DNA of 64,000 nt, taken from Spirochaetota bacterium. Lineage in GTDB: Bacteria; Spirochaetota; UBA12135; COTS27; JAFLEE01. The stretch spans positions 1-64,000 of the forward strand of contig JAFLEE010000020.1 in the NCBI GenBank assembly GCA_017302015.1. The letters run 5' to 3'. This document shows, piece by piece, positions 17,077-24,300 of the stretch. The notes beneath the pieces were generated by a model. The model saw only the letters and a list, made by a program, of their open reading frames with translations, did not search any database and was not told the DNA's origin. Made by a program: the position numbers and the translations under genes. Positions within the stretch are counted from its first letter, which is position 1. The number at the start of each line of letters is the position of its first letter.

Positions 17077-18384
17077 TCAGGCCGCCCGGCCCGGTTTCGC
17101 ATGGCGCAGGGCGACCTTCCGGTAGGCGGCCGCATAGGCCTCGATCTGCTCGGGCCGGTCGTGCTTGAACCAGGGTACGCCGAAGCAGAGTTCGCGGATA
17201 TTCTCCGCGTGGGGGAGGGTTCCCGACCCCTGGCGCACGTCGCGCTGGCCGAAGGCGATAACAGTGGGTTTCCCCTGGTTGAAGAGGTCGGCCTTGTGGA
17301 AGACGGGGTGCACGTGGAGCGGGGCATTCGCCCCCGGCCCGCATCCCGCCACGCCCTCTTGGGCGACCTCCGCGCAGAATTCGGCGCAGGAAAGGCCGCC
17401 GAGTTCGCCGCCGCGGTAGAGGCCGCGGGGAAAGTACCAGCCGCCCATCGTCGAACCGTCCTTCCCGTCGATGCGGTGGGGGGCGATGCCGGGTACGCCG
17501 TCGAGCAGGCCCCAAAAGCGGTTCATGGCGCGTTGGATCTCGGCGATGCGCGCGTCGTAGTACTTCAATTGCACGCGGCCCATGGCCGAGCAGGTCTGGT
17601 TCATGCGGTGCTTGGCCCCGCTCAAAGGGATGCCCGCGAACTCGGCGAGGGCGGGGTCGGTGATGGCCGAGTCGGCCGCGTTCCAGCGGGTGGCGACGCC
17701 GGTGCGCTCGTAATGCCCGTAGGAGATGCAGCGCTCGTAGAGCCTCCGGTCGTCGGTGACCATCATGCCCGCTTCCCCGGCGGCGAAGCATTTGCCCGCC
17801 ATCATGCTCATGCCCGCGATATCGCCGAGGGTGCCGACCTTGCGGCCGCGGTAGCGGGCCCCATGGGCGTGGGAGGCGTCTTCGACGACCTTCACGCCCC
17901 GGCGGCGGGCGATCTCCATGATGGGGTCCATATCGCAGGGGTGGCCCGCGTAATGGACGACCACGATGGCCCGGGTGCGGGGACCGATACGGTGCTCGAT
18001 GTCGGCGGGATCGATGCAGAGCGTCACGGGATCGATATCGGCGAAATGCACCGAGGCGCCGAGGGCCAGGGCCGAGGTGCAACTGGCCCAATAGGTCATG
18101 CTGGGGCAGATGACCTCGTCGCCGGCCCCCACCCCGCAGGCCCAGAGCGCCGCCTGGAGGCTGGCGGTGCCGTTGCAATAGCCCAGGGCGTATTTCACGC
18201 CGTTCCAAGCGGCCCACTCCTTCTCGAATTCCTTCGTGACGGCGGTGCCGCTCATGGCGCCCTGGCGCAACACCGCGAGCACGGCCTCTTCGTCCTCCCG
18301 CGTGATGATGGGCCAGGTGAACAGGTCGCCGGGGTCGAGGGTCACGGTTTTTTCGGCGGGAACCGGGCGGAGCGTGGGATTCAT
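17077..18384 (-). CDS. DegT/DnrJ/EryC1/StrS-family aminotransferase
   Basis: A 435-residue fold-type I PLP enzyme of the sugar aminotransferase family. Landmarks are 'GYCNGTASLQAAL', 'EDASHAHGA' and the PLP lysine in 'MMAGKCFAAGEAGMMVTDD' (Lys about 197). Family members usually move an amino group between glutamate and a keto sugar or keto-cyclitol. No nucleotide-sugar gene is near. Instead it leads an operon with two amidohydrolase-fold proteins, opposite a LacI regulator and a glutamate dehydrogenase, which suggests a catabolic rather than cell-surface role (inference). GGAAGG stands about 8 nt before the ATG. Confidence 0.88.
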   Translation of the reverse strand: MNPTLRPVPAEKTVTLDPGDLFTWPIITREDEEAVLAVLRQGAMSGTAVTKEFEKEWAAWNGVKYALGYCNGTASLQAALWACGVGAGDEVICPSMTYWASCTSALALGASVHFADIDPVTLCIDPADIEHRIGPRTRAIVVVHYAGHPCDMDPIMEIARRRGVKVVEDASHAHGARYRGRKVGTLGDIAGMSMMAGKCFAAGEAGMMVTDDRRLYERCISYGHYERTGVATRWNAADSAITDPALAEFAGIPLSGAKHRMNQTCSAMGRVQLKYYDARIAEIQRAMNRFWGLLDGVPGIAPHRIDGKDGSTMGGWYFPRGLYRGGELGGLSCAEFCAEVAQEGVAGCGPGANAPLHVHPVFHKADLFNQGKPTVIAFGQRDVRQGSGTLPHAENIRELCFGVPWFKHDRPEQIEAYAAAYRKVALRHAKPGRAA

Positions 18385-18436
18385 TTTTTTTCCTTCCCCC
18401 GGGCGGGGGGCTTGTTAAAATCTTTAAAATGACCTA

Positions 18437-18469
18437 TGCTTTACATGTATAGAGCAAATCTAGTATAGA
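18437..18469 (+). promoter_or_regulatory. Divergent control region: operator-like dyad and promoter
   Basis: Between the DegT and LacI genes. The 20-bp stretch 18437-18456 reads TGCTTTACATGTATAGAGCA, with 7 of 10 half-site positions symmetric (TGCT.TA.A/T.TA.AGCA), a plausible LacI operator. Overlapping it, TTTACA (18440-18445), an 18-bp spacer and TATAGA (18464-18469) form a rightward promoter candidate for the LacI-GDH pair, with a very short leader. I could not assign a leftward promoter for the DegT row with confidence. Confidence 0.5.
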
Positions 18470-18483
18470 CCGGGAGGTAATTG

Positions 18484-19608
18484 ATGTCAAGCTCCACCAT
18501 GGCGAAAAAAACTTCCCGGGCCCGCACACCCGACGATATCGCCGCCTTGGCGCGGCATTTCGGGCTTTCCCGGTCGGCCGTCTCCTATATCCTGAATGGA
18601 AAATGGGTCCAGCGGCGCATCGGCGCGGCGACGGCCGCAAAAGTGCTCGATTACATCAAGGAGACGGGCTTCCAACCCAATATCCTCGGCCTCGCCCTGC
18701 GGGGAAAAACAGTCAAAGAAATCGCCATCGTCCTGCCGACCGAGCCCTACGACCACCACAAGGAAGCTTATTTCCGTCTCCTGAAGAGTCTCGAGGCCCG
18801 GGGCCGCACCTATGTCGTGCTGCCGACGACCGACGCCCAACTCCCCGAAACGGTCCGATTCCTCAAGATGTACCGGGTGAAGCAGCTCGTCATCTTCGCC
18901 GCGGGCATGGACGCGGTCCACCGGAAGGCCTGGTTGGATTTCCTGGGGAACACCGCCGCGATCCCGGCGATCCTCTATGATTTCCCCTTCGAAGCCCTCG
19001 ATGCCGGACCCTTTCTCGAGGGCGGCGATCGCGTCGCGATCGGCATCGACCGGGCCGAGGCCCGTTCCCTGGTTCTCTCCGCCCTCGTGGCTAAAGGCTA
19101 CCGCCGCCTTTTACTGCCGCAATCCTGGTTCGATCGGCAGCGCACGCAGATCCCGCCGGGCATCGAAAGCGTCCCCTACTCCCTGCCCGTGCGCGTCGAA
19201 GGCGACACGCTCGCCGCTTGGGGGGATCGCCTGGCCGAAACCCTTCAGGGGGCCCTCGGGGATGGAACGCCACTCGTTGCCTTCGTCCCCGACGACAAAC
19301 TTTCTTGGGCGGCCATCCATTCTCTGCGGAGGAAGGGCGTGTGCGTTCCGCAAGACCTTTCCCTCTGCTCCTGGGACGGCCTGGAAGAGAGCGCCTTTTT
19401 TTCCCCGTCCCTCGCCACCCTCGCGATTCCCCACGCGCCCATGCTCGCCGCGGTGGTCGATTGGTTGGGCGGCGCTCCCATGGGGCCGCGCATAAAACTC
19501 AAGGCGCACCTTCGGGAGGGCGACTCGCTGCCGCCAGCGGGGGGCGATCCGCCCGCCGCGAAGGGCGGTTCGAACCAAGGCCGAATTTCGGGCGGGAGGA
19601 TGCCATGA
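18484..19608 (+). CDS. LacI-family transcriptional regulator
   Basis: A 374-residue regulator. The N-terminal helix-turn-helix is 'DDIAALARHFGLSRSAVSYILNGK', followed by the hinge 'FQPNILGLALRGK'. A periplasmic-binding-protein-like effector domain continues to about 340, and a low-complexity tail rich in Gly/Pro ends the protein. The ATG at 18484 is chosen over the adjacent TTG because GGGAGG is 6 nt upstream. It is divergent from the DegT-amidohydrolase row and overlaps the next gene, a glutamate dehydrogenase, by ATGA. A link between the two sides through the operator-like dyad is likely. Confidence 0.9.
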   Translation: MSSSTMAKKTSRARTPDDIAALARHFGLSRSAVSYILNGKWVQRRIGAATAAKVLDYIKETGFQPNILGLALRGKTVKEIAIVLPTEPYDHHKEAYFRLLKSLEARGRTYVVLPTTDAQLPETVRFLKMYRVKQLVIFAAGMDAVHRKAWLDFLGNTAAIPAILYDFPFEALDAGPFLEGGDRVAIGIDRAEARSLVLSALVAKGYRRLLLPQSWFDRQRTQIPPGIESVPYSLPVRVEGDTLAAWGDRLAETLQGALGDGTPLVAFVPDDKLSWAAIHSLRRKGVCVPQDLSLCSWDGLEESAFFSPSLATLAIPHAPMLAAVVDWLGGAPMGPRIKLKAHLREGDSLPPAGGDPPAAKGGSNQGRISGGRMP

Positions 19609-22600
19609 AACCGATTTGGAAACCCGATGCCGCCGAAGCCGCGCGCTTCGAAACCGAACTCGCGGCCCTCGCCGAGAAATCGGGGAAAGAGACCGGGTTC
19701 CTCCACGGGGTCGTAGGGCTCGTCCTCGCCGAATCGTCGCTGGCCCCCTGCACCGCGCTCTCGCGGCTGCGGTGGCTCCTGGATCCCGGCGACGGGGTCG
19801 CCTTGACCCATTTCCAACCCGCGCTGGATGCCCCGGCCCTCGCGGCGCATGTCATCGATCCCCGCGAGCTCGTGCTCGACTTCATCCATCGGAAATCCTC
19901 CCTCTCCCGCGAACTCCTGGGCGCCATCCACGGGGGGATGTGCCGGGGCGACGCCGGGCGCGACCCCCGCGGGCCGTCTTCCCGCCTGGAGGATCTCACC
20001 CAGGAGCGCATCCTCCAGGAGATGAAATGGTGGATCGTCGACCTCAAATTCCCCGCCTATTATTTCCAGACCACCCCTCCCGCGGAGATCGCCAAGCAGA
20101 TCCTCACCAACCGCCTCTATGAGATGCAGGGCGCCGATTCCGAATCCTACGCCCGCATGAAGATCCATTACCGCTCGCCCTCGGGCACCTCGGTCATCTG
20201 GGCGCACCGGGAGCGGGTGGACGAGGTCGAGCGCGAGATCGAGGACGGCCTCGCGGCCTCGGGCGCCACCCTCGACCTGGCGATGTACACCCACGACCAC
20301 CTGCACCTCTTCCTCCTGGAGTCCGGGAAGGCCGAATCATCGGACGGATTCGAGGCGGCCCTCCCCGCCAGCCTCCGCCACCACCTCGACGGCGGACGCA
20401 TCGCCCGTTACCGCGAGATCTGGGAGCGGGCCCGCGCCGTGGGCGGGATGGTCGTCTCGCGCTCCCGGAAGGCGGAGACGGGCGAATGGCGCACGATGTT
20501 CGCCTTCCCGCGCAAGCACCTGCGCCCCTTCCTCTCCCACGTCTCCCGGGCCCTCGCGCGCCTCGGCATCCCCGTGACGCGGAAATACTGCGCGCTCTTC
20601 GGCGGCCTCCAACCGATCCTCATCATCTCGGTGTACTCCCTCGCCGAAGTGCCCCGGGGCGCGGAGGAGGAGATGGACGCCTTCCGCCTCCTCGGCGACA
20701 ACGCGCTCGCCCCCCACGTCGCCGGGGGCGCCCTCTCCGCGGAAGAGGCCGATTTCCTCCAGGCCGCCGCCCTCTACACCCACCAATTCCTGCGCACCCG
20801 GGACCCCGCCTTCGACCTCCTGTCGAAGCGCTTCGCCGGGGACGGCGAACTGCAGGAAGTCCTGCGCACCCTCGGCCGGCGCATGGACAAGGACCGCTTC
20901 CCCCCGGCCTTCGTTTTCAAGACCTTGGCCGACCACCCCGAACTCGCCCGGGCGCTCTTCGCCCTCTTTCAGGCGCGCCTGTCGCCGCGCGGTGAAAACG
21001 GGGAACTCGGGGCCCGGGAACGGGTCCTGGCGATGATGCGCGACCTCTCCCTCAGCCATCCGGAGGGGCTCGTCTTTCAGGGGGCGCTGGCGTTCGCCGA
21101 GGCGATCGAACGCACGAATTTCTTCCTGCCCCAGAAGAACGCCCTCGCCTTCCGCATGAAGCGGGGGTTCCTCGCCGGCATGGACTATGGCGGCGAGCCC
21201 CACGGGGTCTTCTTCATCGTCGGAAGGAATTTCCTCGGCTTCCACGTCCGCTTCAAGGAGATCGCCCGGGGGGGCGTGCGCATCGTGCGCTCGCCCACCA
21301 TCGAGGAGTACGCACGCAACGGCGCCACCCTCTTCGAGGAGTGCTACCATCTGGCGTCCACGCAGGACAAGAAGAACAAGGATATCCCCGAGGGCGGCGC
21401 CAAGGGGATCCTCCTCCCCGCCTTCGGCTGCGACGCGCCGCGGGAGGTCTTCCAGGATTACGTCGACGCGCTCCTCGACCTGCTCCTCCCCGCCCACGCG
21501 GACAAGATCCGCGGGTTCCAAGAGGAGATCCTCTTCCTCGGGCCCGACGAAGGCACCGCCGACTCCATGGACTGGGCCTGCGAGCGGGCCCGCGACCGGG
21601 GCTACCGCTGGTGGAAGGGGTTCACCACCGGCAAGAGCGGCGCCCTCGGAGGCATCTCCCATATCGACTACGGGATGACCACCCACGGGGTCCACACCTA
21701 CGTGCTCTGCCTGCTCGAGCGCCTCGGCCTCGACGAGGCCTCCCTCACCAAGATCCAGACCGGGGGCCCCGACGGGGACCTCGGCGGCAACGAGATCCTG
21801 CTCTCGCGGGACCGCACCCTCGGCGTCGTCGACGGCGACGGCGTCCTCTTCGACCCCGACGGGCTCGACCGCGGCGAACTCATGCGGCTGGCCCGGGAAC
21901 GCCTCGCGAGCTCCCATTTCGACGCGAAGCGCCTCGGGCGGCGCGGGTTCAAGGTCGGCGTGAAGGACCGCGGCGTCACCCTCCCCGACGGCACCCTCGT
22001 CGCCTCGGGAACGGCCTTCCGAAACCAATTCCACCTCGACCCCCGGGCCCGCGCCGATCTCTTCCTGCCCTGCGGCGGGAGGCCGCGCTCCATCGACAGC
22101 GTGAGTTGGCCCCAATTGCTCGATGAACGGGGGATCCCGAAGTTCCGCTGGATCGTGGAGGGGGCCAATCTCTTCCTCACCCAGGAGGCCCGCCTCCAAT
22201 TGGAGAAGCGCGGCGTGCTCGTCTTCAAGGACAGTTCCACCAATAAGGGGGGGGTGACCTCCTCCTCCCTCGAGGTGCTCGTCGGCCTGGCCCTCACGGA
22301 CGCCGAGTTCGAGCGGGACATGGTGTCGGCCGGGCCCCGGCCGCCCGCCTTCCGCGCCCGCTACGTCGCCGAGATCGTCGAGCGCATCCAAGAGAACGCC
22401 CTGCGAGAGTTCGATTGCCTGTGGCGCATGCGGGAGAAGACGGGGCGCCCGCTCTCGGAGCTCTCCGACCGCCTGAGCGAGAAGGTGAACGAACTCACCG
22501 ACGATATCGAGGCCTCCGATCTCTTCGACGATCCGGCGCTCCGCCGCGCGATGCTTTCTCTCCACGCGCCCCGCTGCCTCGTCGCCGCCATCGGCCTGGA

Positions 22601-22760
22601 GGCCCTGCAGGAGCGCCTCCCGGTACATTACCAGCGCGCCATCCTCGCCCGCGCCATCGCCAGCCGCTTCATCTACGAATCCGGGATCGAACCGGGCTAC
22701 GAAGATTACCGGCGCTATTACGCGCGGCTTAAAAACGGCGGGGACGCGGCGCGCCCCTAG
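19605..22760 (+). CDS. gdh: Large NAD-dependent glutamate dehydrogenase (about 115-kDa class)
   Basis: A 1051-residue enzyme that oxidatively deaminates glutamate to 2-oxoglutarate and ammonium. The size and layout resemble the 115-kDa NAD-GDH class (fungal Gdh2 and some bacteria), not the 50-kDa hexameric or 180-kDa types. A long N-terminal regulatory half precedes the catalytic core: Lys in 'DIPEGGAKGILL' (about 592-603), the nucleotide-binding turn 'TGGPDGDLGGNE' (about 720-731) and 'GANLFLTQEAR' (about 854). The ATG at 19605 overlaps the LacI stop (ATGA) and has GGGAGG ahead. Its stop interlocks with the convergent phosphatase stop in CTAG at 22757-22760. It probably drains glutamate made by the DegT enzyme (inference). 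Confidence 0.92.
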   Translation: MKPIWKPDAAEAARFETELAALAEKSGKETGFLHGVVGLVLAESSLAPCTALSRLRWLLDPGDGVALTHFQPALDAPALAAHVIDPRELVLDFIHRKSSLSRELLGAIHGGMCRGDAGRDPRGPSSRLEDLTQERILQEMKWWIVDLKFPAYYFQTTPPAEIAKQILTNRLYEMQGADSESYARMKIHYRSPSGTSVIWAHRERVDEVEREIEDGLAASGATLDLAMYTHDHLHLFLLESGKAESSDGFEAALPASLRHHLDGGRIARYREIWERARAVGGMVVSRSRKAETGEWRTMFAFPRKHLRPFLSHVSRALARLGIPVTRKYCALFGGLQPILIISVYSLAEVPRGAEEEMDAFRLLGDNALAPHVAGGALSAEEADFLQAAALYTHQFLRTRDPAFDLLSKRFAGDGELQEVLRTLGRRMDKDRFPPAFVFKTLADHPELARALFALFQARLSPRGENGELGARERVLAMMRDLSLSHPEGLVFQGALAFAEAIERTNFFLPQKNALAFRMKRGFLAGMDYGGEPHGVFFIVGRNFLGFHVRFKEIARGGVRIVRSPTIEEYARNGATLFEECYHLASTQDKKNKDIPEGGAKGILLPAFGCDAPREVFQDYVDALLDLLLPAHADKIRGFQEEILFLGPDEGTADSMDWACERARDRGYRWWKGFTTGKSGALGGISHIDYGMTTHGVHTYVLCLLERLGLDEASLTKIQTGGPDGDLGGNEILLSRDRTLGVVDGDGVLFDPDGLDRGELMRLARERLASSHFDAKRLGRRGFKVGVKDRGVTLPDGTLVASGTAFRNQFHLDPRARADLFLPCGGRPRSIDSVSWPQLLDERGIPKFRWIVEGANLFLTQEARLQLEKRGVLVFKDSSTNKGGVTSSSLEVLVGLALTDAEFERDMVSAGPRPPAFRARYVAEIVERIQENALREFDCLWRMREKTGRPLSELSDRLSEKVNELTDDIEASDLFDDPALRRAMLSLHAPRCLVAAIGLEALQERLPVHYQRAILARAIASRFIYESGIEPGYEDYRRYYARLKNGGDAARP

Positions 22761-23734
22761 GCTTCCACCCAGACCAGCCGGTCTTCCCGGAGATCCCGCT
22801 CGCCGTCCCAGCGGTAGGCGCAGAGCCGTCCCCCGACGGCCACGCTCCAATCCAGGCAGGCGACCCGCGGCGAGAGCAGGCGCGGGACGCCCTGCATCCA
22901 ATAATGGCCGAAGAAGATCGGGGGAGCGTTCTCGGATGGGCGCGTGAGGCTCGGGATCAGGCCGGGGGGGATGTCCCCCAGCGCGGCCCGCTGCCCTTCC
23001 TCGACGTGGTAGAGGCCCGCCGGGTCGACCGGGCGTTCCCTGGGAAGCCACCATTTAAGCCTCGCGCGTCGGCGCAGGTGCCCCTCCTTATCCGCAAGCG
23101 CCAGGGCGCCCGGCAGGGGAGCCTCGGGACCCTTGAGGCAATCCTCCAGGGCGCGCCAAGCGGGGCTCCCGGTGCGATGGGTTTCCCGCATGAACACGTC
23201 GTCGACCCCGCGGGGGGCGAGGAGTTTTTGGAGGAGGTCGAGGCTCTCGGGGATCCAAGCGGCGTGGACGGCGCAAAACCCATCCCCTTCGAGGAACAGC
23301 GGCAGGGTGCGGAACCAAGCGAGCATCTTAGCCCAGCGCGCCCGGCGTCCCTCGGCCTCCGCCCCGCCGCCGCCCGCGTGGGCCTCCGTCGGCATGGAAA
23401 AATCTTCGAGCGTTTTCCGGTGCTGCGCCAGGTGGACGGGCGTGTGCGACCGGAGGGCTCCGCCCGCCCCGTCGGAACTCGCCCAAGCGAGGGCGTTGTA
23501 CTCGTGGTTCCCCATGAGGCAGCCCGCCGAGCCGGCCTCGACCATGGCGCGCACGAGTTCCAGGGTCCGGCGGACTTCGGGTCCCCGGTCGACGAGGTCG
23601 CCGAGGAAGAGCGCCCGGCGGTCGGGGTGGCGCCACGCGCCGCCGCCCTCGCGGTAGCCGAGCTTGGCGAGCAGCCGCGACAGGGCCGCGGCGTGGCCGT
23701 GCACGTCGCCGATGAAATCGAGGGGCGGGTTCAC
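22757..23734 (-). CDS. Calcineurin-like metallophosphoesterase
   Basis: A 325-residue dinuclear-metal phosphatase of the serine/threonine-phosphatase/ApaH-like branch. It has the motif set 'GDVHGH' (about residue 9), 'GDLVDRGP', 'GNHE', and later His residues in 'AVHAAW' and 'FFGHYW'. Possible substrates are phosphoproteins or diadenosine polyphosphates; the sequence does not decide. The start is GTG at 23734, overlapping the TGA of the upstream gene (GTGA), and the motif I strand begins at once. It is third in the row cmk-rpsA, HD-like gene, phosphatase. Confidence 0.88.
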   Translation of the reverse strand: MNPPLDFIGDVHGHAAALSRLLAKLGYREGGGAWRHPDRRALFLGDLVDRGPEVRRTLELVRAMVEAGSAGCLMGNHEYNALAWASSDGAGGALRSHTPVHLAQHRKTLEDFSMPTEAHAGGGGAEAEGRRARWAKMLAWFRTLPLFLEGDGFCAVHAAWIPESLDLLQKLLAPRGVDDVFMRETHRTGSPAWRALEDCLKGPEAPLPGALALADKEGHLRRRARLKWWLPRERPVDPAGLYHVEEGQRAALGDIPPGLIPSLTRPSENAPPIFFGHYWMQGVPRLLSPRVACLDWSVAVGGRLCAYRWDGERDLREDRLVWVEA

Positions 23735-24300
23735 TTCGCCTTGCGGACGAAGATGCTGAAGGGGGCCTGGCGCAGCATCTCCATCCACCAGGAGACCAGT
23801 TTGCGGTCGAAGGCCCACCAGGCGAAATGCTTGAAGACGGCGAGCACCTGCATGGTCGGCAGGTCGAAGTTCACCACGCCGCGGCTGATCTCGATGATGA
23901 TGGCCCGCCGGAAGGCGACGGCCTCGGGCGTGAGGCGCTTGGGGGGGACGATGCGGTACTTGTTCCACACGATCTCGCGCAGCACCCGCCTCCGGCGGGC
24001 GTCGAGGCCGAAGCCCGCCGCGTTCTTCTGGAGCACGTCGATCGACTTGGCGAACACCCCGCGCCCCTTTCCGTGGCGGCGGGCGACGCTATGCTCGTGC
24101 AGGAGCGCGATGTAATAGAGGAAGGCCCGGTCGTACTTCACCCGCTCGCGGTCGAGCAGGTGGCAGGCGAAGGCGTAGATGCGCAGATGGTGGTTGCGCT
24201 CCTCCTCGTGCCGATAACCCCGGATCGTGCGGAAGAGCAGATCGGCCTTGTCGGCCAGGGCCGACTTGGGCAGGGAAGGGACGAGGAGGTTCTTCGCCAT
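23731..24300 (-). CDS. Small HD-domain-like protein
   Basis: A 189-residue helical protein. 'RNHHLRIYAFACHLLDRE' followed by 'FLYYIALLHEHSVARRHGKG' resembles the helix pair of HD phosphohydrolases, but the defining His-Asp pair reads His-Glu (LHEH). I therefore call it HD-like only, with the function unknown. It has no signal peptide; Trp-rich 'HFAWWAFDRKLVSWWMEML' near the end could be a membrane-contact helix. Its ATG shares a base with the stop of cmk-rpsA (TAATG), and its own stop overlaps the phosphatase start, so all three are co-translated. Confidence 0.5.
   Translation of the reverse strand: MAKNLLVPSLPKSALADKADLLFRTIRGYRHEEERNHHLRIYAFACHLLDRERVKYDRAFLYYIALLHEHSVARRHGKGRGVFAKSIDVLQKNAAGFGLDARRRRVLREIVWNKYRIVPPKRLTPEAVAFRRAIIIEISRGVVNFDLPTMQVLAVFKHFAWWAFDRKLVSWWMEMLRQAPFSIFVRKAK

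Noticed and set aside
20337-23054. 905-residue minus-strand ORF
   Set aside because: Antisense to glutamate dehydrogenase; no recognisable domain.
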